From the NCBI RefSeq assembly GCF_963678635.1, contig NC_087070.1, forward strand, positions 5,676,539-5,740,538: a stretch of 64,000 nt of DNA. Direction: 5' to 3'. This document shows, in pieces, positions 59,024-64,000 of this stretch. This DNA is from Symsagittifera roscoffensis. Lineage: Eukaryota > Xenacoelomorpha > Acoela > Convolutidae. A program made the translations under genes and the position numbers. A model generated the notes under the pieces. That model was not told the origin of the DNA, did no database searches, and was given only the letters and a program-made list of their open reading frames with translations. Each line of letters begins with the position of its first letter. Position 1 is the first letter of the stretch.

Positions 59024-62000
59024 CAACTGGAATGCAAAAAATTTTTCTAAATTTCCTGCAAAATACAATGAATAATTTTAGTTTTTCATTTATGTGCGAA
59101 AAATTTTAAATTTATTTGAGTAAGATGCAAAATTGTATGTGGTTTTTCAAAAAATATGTGCAAAAAACAATTTTTTTAAAAATGATATTGCGAAAATTTC
59201 AAAAACTTATAGTACAAAACTAGCTGACTAACAGCTTACAAAAATTTTATATTGGTGAGTTTTCAAGCAACAGAAATGCAGAGGAATTTCATAAAAATTA
59301 AGTTTCAACGGTGCAAGACAAACTCATTTTCTGGAACTGTTGTAGGCAGGGTTGGAATATTTAAAAGTAAGGTTTTTCAGACCAAGAAAATCTCCCATCT
59401 GGGGCTAACATCTTTCCTGGAGTGAAACTTTGGCAAGAAGAGCAGACTGATCAATTGAAGAGAAATGAAAAAAAATTTTGATTTTGAGATTAAATGCAAA
59501 TGCAGATAAACAACATGAGTCATCATCATTTCTATTTTCGGAAGCGCTAACATCATTTCTTTTTAAAGGATATTTTATATGAAATATCAAGCTCTGGAAA
59601 TTGATTGATTCTCCTTCTTCTAAAATTACTCCACATCTCTCTACAAAAACCGTTCCTCCGGATGGCTGCTGCCATGTGTCAAGCACTTCTCACTTTTGTT
59701 CAGATTATTATGGAAAATCACTATTTACTTCTGTTTCGAACAAATTTTACAAAAAATACTTAAAATCTCAATTTTTTAGGTGCCTGCTTACAATGTTTAT
59801 GTTCTTTGGAGAGTTGTGAATTCCGTTTTGGTTTAATAAGAACGTCTCTCAGCCTACTTCTGCAGAGTTTAGATAATTACGTTATATTATATCAAGAAAT
59901 TAACTGTCCTTGCACGTTGTTCTAAATCCGATTTTGATCAAGTGTTTTTACATCATGCGGAGAAGGGTTCAATCAGCTTTTTCGAGCAGTTAAACATAAC
60001 ATACGAAGGAAGGATGCCAAAAAAGGCATAGTTTTGCAAAGAAGCGCATCACGCGAAAAAAAAATTAGTGAGCACAGTCTAAGTTCTGATCAAAAACTTG
60101 CTTCCACTTAAACTCTTGATTCAGCGTTTCTGGACAAAATTTGAAAAGAGGAAAACTCAAAATATGAAACTGTTTTAATGAAGATAATTGAATGCTTTCA
60201 TGATGAACCTGGTTCTTTGGTTAGTGATTATGTAAGCTCTGCAATAAAATAATCAAAACTCTTCAACGTAGCAGTTTAAACTGATAAATTTTAAACAGCT
60301 AAGAATTGGTTCGGAAAAAGTTTTTTTAATTAAGACGCAGTAGTTTTAGAAAAAAAGAAACTTTGATAATTGTGTAAACGGTCAAAAGAAATTCTGTTTG
60401 AAATAAAAAATGACTTCGTTTGTGAAGTAATTGTCAATTTCTTCTTCCTGCACCAGACCATGTTTTCTTCTCAACAGAGAAAATTTATCCTTTTTTTTCT
60501 TTTCAGCAGAGACAATTTATTCTCTCTTTCATTTCTTTCTTGTATTTTTAACACGAACTGTTTCAATTTTTCAACTATCAAGCAGAGAAACTTCTAAGGG
60601 ACTGAAACTCTTCTTCGGATCTCTGCAGAAGATGTCAAAATCAATCATTTCTCTAAAAGCGGTCATTTTTAGTAAATGTTCACTTGTCAGCAACTGAAAA
60701 CTTTTTCCGTCTCCTAGATCCGCATTTTTATCAAAATTTTGTTCATCCAAATTATATGAAAACAGATTTTTTTTTCCCAAAGAAACATTCAACATAGCTA
60801 ACTCGTTTCTAATTTTTCTGGTTCTTTTACTATCAAGTTCTCTCCATTCTGAAAAAACTCTGATAATTTGCTCACTAGACTGGGAAATATTCCTAAATTT
60901 GAGAATCTTCAGAGTCTCAGTGTCAATTTCAAACTGGATGCGTTAAATCGCTTTTTCTATCAAGATTGGTTTTAACTTTTTGGAATTTATTTCCGTTTCT
61001 TCTGAAAAGTTTGTTCATGATGATGGTTGAATTGGAATGAACTCAACTGTAAGAGGTTTTCAGTTAAAGTCAACTAAATTCTTTTCAGTTGTATCCTATT
61101 ACCAGCTAACACCTCGGAACGTTTTTGCTTAGTTTTTCTAAAAATGTACAAAACATCTGAATTGATTCAAAAGGTATTCAACGATGCAGGCAATTTGGTT
61201 TAAAAATCAAACAATTTGTGTCATCCATTTCGCTGATTTTAATTTTTTATTAAGTTTTGTAGAATAAAATGTTTATTTGAACTGAAGCTAATTTTAAACG
61301 TTTTTTTAAGAAAAGAAAAAATTTCTTAAAATTATTCCTGTTGCTCGCAACCTTGATTGAGCATCTTTATTCAGATTTGAAAAAAAATTAGTGAAAAAAA
61401 ATTGTTATTTTATCCATCTCATCACCCTGGTAGGAAAAAAAAGATTTCGTTCTGGATTGATTGAGTTTTTATTGGATATTTCTAGTACTTCGACGATTCT
61501 AGAAGATAATTTGTGGGGATTTTTCATAAAATTTTAGGAGTTAATTGTAGATTTTACCTTTGAACGATTCTGGAAGCTAATGAGTATTGACGTAGTTTTC
61601 TCTGGTGAACTTATTCTACAATTTTCTCAGATTTAAGAAAAATAATGCGTAATGACGTCAATTTTTTTATTTTGGATTTATTTTTAAAACTAAAGACATT
61701 TTTTCAGTTCTGTTCAAAAGATTGCATCACATCATAGTCCCGGATCAGCTAATTTGTATGTACGAGTTTGATTTGTTGAAAATTGTTGATTTTTTTATTA
61801 ATTTTTATCGTTCTGTGAATAGTGAGCCTGTCAGTTTTTACTACAATTAAAAGAGCATTTGTTAATGTGTTAATGAGAATCATGTCAAAGATAGTTTTTA
61901 TCCAGCTGAATCATTTTTTCACATAAAAGATATGTATTTGTTAGCACGTATGTAAAAATCAACTCAGATTTTGTAGCAAGAACCAAAACTTTGAGTTGAT

Positions 62001-62069
62001 TTTCATGACAAGTATGCAAATTTTTTCACCCAGTTTTTTTCAAGGAATAAAAAAAAAATGTTTTTTTTT
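59024..62069 (+). repeat. 3-kb array unit V5 (mosaic)
   Basis: Mostly partner of U5. About 59,668-59,830 carries U3-type variants (TGTGTCAAGCACTTC, GAACAAATTTTAC, TTTTTTAGGTGCCTGC). TGACGTCA at 61653-61660. Confidence 0.8.
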
Positions 62070-64000
62070 CAACTGGAATGCAAAAAATTTTTCGAAATTT
62101 CCTGCAAAATACAATGAATGATTTTAGTTTTCCGTTTATGTGCGAAAAAATTTAAATTGTTTTTGGTAAGATGCAAAATTTTATGTGGTTTTTCAAAAAA
62201 TATATGCAAAAACCCATTTTTTCAAAAATGATATTGCGAAAAACTCGAAAACGTGTAGTACAAAACTAGCTGACTAACTGCTTACAAAAACTTTATATTG
62301 GTGAGTTTTCAAGCAATAGAAATGCAGAGGAACTTTATAAAAATTAATTTTCAACGGTGAAAGACAAACTCATTTTCTAGAATTGTTGTAGGCAGGGTTG
62401 GAATATTTAAAAGTAGGAATTTTGAGACCAAGAAAATTTCCCATCTGGGGCTAACATCTTTCATGGAGTAAAATTTTGGCAAGAAGAGCAGACTGATCAA
62501 TTAAAGAGACATGAAAAATATTGATTTTGAGATTAATTGAAAATGCAGGTAAACAACATGAGTCATCATCATTTCTGTTTTTGGAAGTTCTAACATCATT
62601 TCTTTTTATAGGATATTTTCTATGAAATATCCAGCTCTGGAAATTTATTGACCTTCTTCTTCTAAAATTACTCCACATCTCTCTACAAAAACCGTTCCTC
62701 CAGATGGCTGCTGCTATGTGTCAAGCACTTCCCATTTTTTGTTCAGATTATTATGGAAAATTACTATTTACTTCTGTTTTGAACGAGTTTTACAAAAAAT
62801 ACTTAAAATCTCAACTTTGTTAAGTGCCTGCTTACATTATTTATGTTTTTTGAAGAAATGTGAATACCGTTTTGGTTTAATAAAAACGTCTCTCAGCCTA
62901 ACTCTGCAGAGTTTAGATAATTACATTATAGTAAATCAAGAAATTAACTGTCCTGACACGTTGTTCTAACACCGATTTTGATCAAGTGTTTTTACATCAT
63001 GCGGAGAAGGGTTCAATCAGCTTTTTCGAGCAGTTAAACATAACATACGAAGGAAGGAAGCCGAAAAAAGGCATAGTTTTGCAAAGAAGCGCCTCACGCG
63101 AAAAAAAATTAGTAAGCACTATCTAAGTTCTGATCAAAAACTCGCTGCCACTTAAACTCTTGGTTCAGCGTTTCTGGACAAAATTCGAAAAGACGAAAAC
63201 TCAAAATATGAATCTGTTTTGTTGAAGATAATTGAATGCTTTCATGATGAACATGGTTCTTTGGTTAGTGATTATGTAAGCTCTGCAATAAAATAATCAA
63301 CTTTCTTCAACGTAAGTTTTTCTTCTAGCAGTTTAAACTGATAAATCTTAAACAGCTAAGAATTGGTTCGGAAAAAATTTATTCAATTAAGACGAAGTAG
63401 TTTTAGAAAAAAAGAAACTTTGATAAATGTGTGAACAGTCGAAAGAAGTTCTGTTTGAAATAAAAAATGACTTCAATTGTGAAGTAATTGTCAATTTCTT
63501 TTTCCTGCACCAGACCATGTTTTCTTCTCAACAGAGAAAATTTATCCTTTTTTTTTCTTTTCAGCAGAGACAATTTATTCTCTCTTTCATTTCTTTCTTG
63601 TATTTTTAACACGAACTGTTTCAATTTTTCAACAATCAAGCAGAGAAACTTCTAAGGGACTGAAACACTTCTTCGGATCTCTGCAGAAGATGTCAAAATC
63701 AATCATTTCTTTAAAATTGGTCTTTTTTAATAAATGTTCACTTGTCAGCAACTGAAAACTTTTTTCGTATAGCGGATCCGCATTTTCATCAAAGTTTTGT
63801 TCATCCAAATCATATGAAACCAGGTTTTTTTTCCTAAAAGTGTCTTAAACATAGCTAACTCGTTTCTAAATTCTCTGGTTCTTTTACTATCGAGTTCTCT
63901 CCATTCTGAAAAAACTCTGAAAACTTGCTCACTAGACTGGGAAATTTTCTTAAATTTGAGAATTTTCTTAGACTCAGTGATAATTTTAAACTGGATGCGT
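62070..64000 (+). repeat. 3-kb array unit V6 (partial, mosaic of U3, U2 and U6 types)
   Basis: The head (to about 62,400) has U3 variants (AACGTGTAGTAC, AAGCAATAGAAATG). About 62,405-62,480 has U2 variants (TAGGAATTTTGAGACC, TTCATGGAGTAAAATT). From about 62,495 on it follows U6 (CAATTAAAGAGACATG, GGAAGTTCTAACATC). Runs off the window. Confidence 0.8.

Larger units (their letters stand above)
44720..64000. repeat. block B (second copy of the 30-kb duplication, truncated by the window end)
   Basis: Repeats block A in order: diverged arm 44,720-46,430, near-identical core 46,430-49,001, then units V1, V2, V3, V4', V5 and part of V6. It lacks S1 between the fifth and sixth units. Confidence 0.85.

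Noticed and set aside
19498-64000. Many plus-strand frames of 60-110 codons rich in Phe, Ser and Leu inside the 3-kb units
   Set aside because: They shift or stop between nearly identical units and mostly reflect T-rich strand composition. They are not called as genes.
14620-64000. Block B as an assembly duplicate of block A
   Set aside because: The copies differ by many scattered substitutions, a strongly diverged arm, absence of S1 and mosaic units, which a simple duplicated contig would not show. Allelic mis-joining still needs read data.
1-64000. tRNA and rRNA genes
   Set aside because: No cloverleaf with the B-box GGTTCGAATCC-type sequence and no conserved rRNA segment was noticed on either strand. 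A tRNAscan-SE run would settle it.

Overview
The window looks like nuclear DNA of a small, AT-rich animal genome. The evidence is a split gene with GT...AG splice sites, acceptors of the TTTTCAG/TTTTTAG type, a metazoan-type GT92 (DUF23) glycosyltransferase, zinc-finger remnants, foldback elements and kilobase-scale tandem repeats. No bacterial operon, tRNA, rRNA or CRISPR was seen. A nematode or tunicate would fit, but the sequence alone does not fix the phylum.

Bases 1-14,600 are a mostly single-copy region with scattered small repeats. It begins with the 3' end of a possible exon (2-151). It then holds a foldback (1741-1831), an ATAATCGAT-rich element with terminal inverted repeats (2326-3148), a 187-bp MITE with a 7-bp target-site duplication (3887-4073) and two dispersed repeat families, here called R1 and R2. 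A gene island lies between inverted R1 copies. It contains an orphan two-exon gene model (6772-7461, +), a small minus-strand gene model (9395-9978) and, divergent from it, the one confidently identified gene: a GT92 glycosyltransferase of about 487 residues (10141-12110, +) with an N-terminal signal anchor and a DLDE motif.

Bases 14,620-64,000 are a two-level repeat. A block of about 30 kb (A, 14.62-44.7 kb) is followed in direct orientation by a second copy (B, 44.72 kb to beyond the right end). In each block a diverged arm of about 1.8 kb leads into a nearly identical core. The core carries two minus-strand open frames and then a tandem array of 3.05-kb units: U1, U2, U3, a partial U4' and U5 in A, and V1 to V6 in B. 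In A the array continues with U6 and U7, interleaved with a 1-kb segment (S1-S3) that has a degenerate FLYWCH-like finger on the minus strand. Between the A array and block B is a 2.2-kb spacer with a broken C2H2 zinc-finger gene.

The 3-kb units contain short, broken, protein-like segments, including a CGEGF...H zinc-finger-like motif and a 46-codon frame whose differences between units fall mostly at third positions. Every complete unit also has an unchanged TGACGTCA octamer. Several V units are mosaics of different U units, which points to gene conversion or unequal exchange across the array. The simplest reading is a decayed tandem gene family being homogenised as repeat DNA. Whether it is transcribed or has an RNA or chromatin role cannot be told from sequence.
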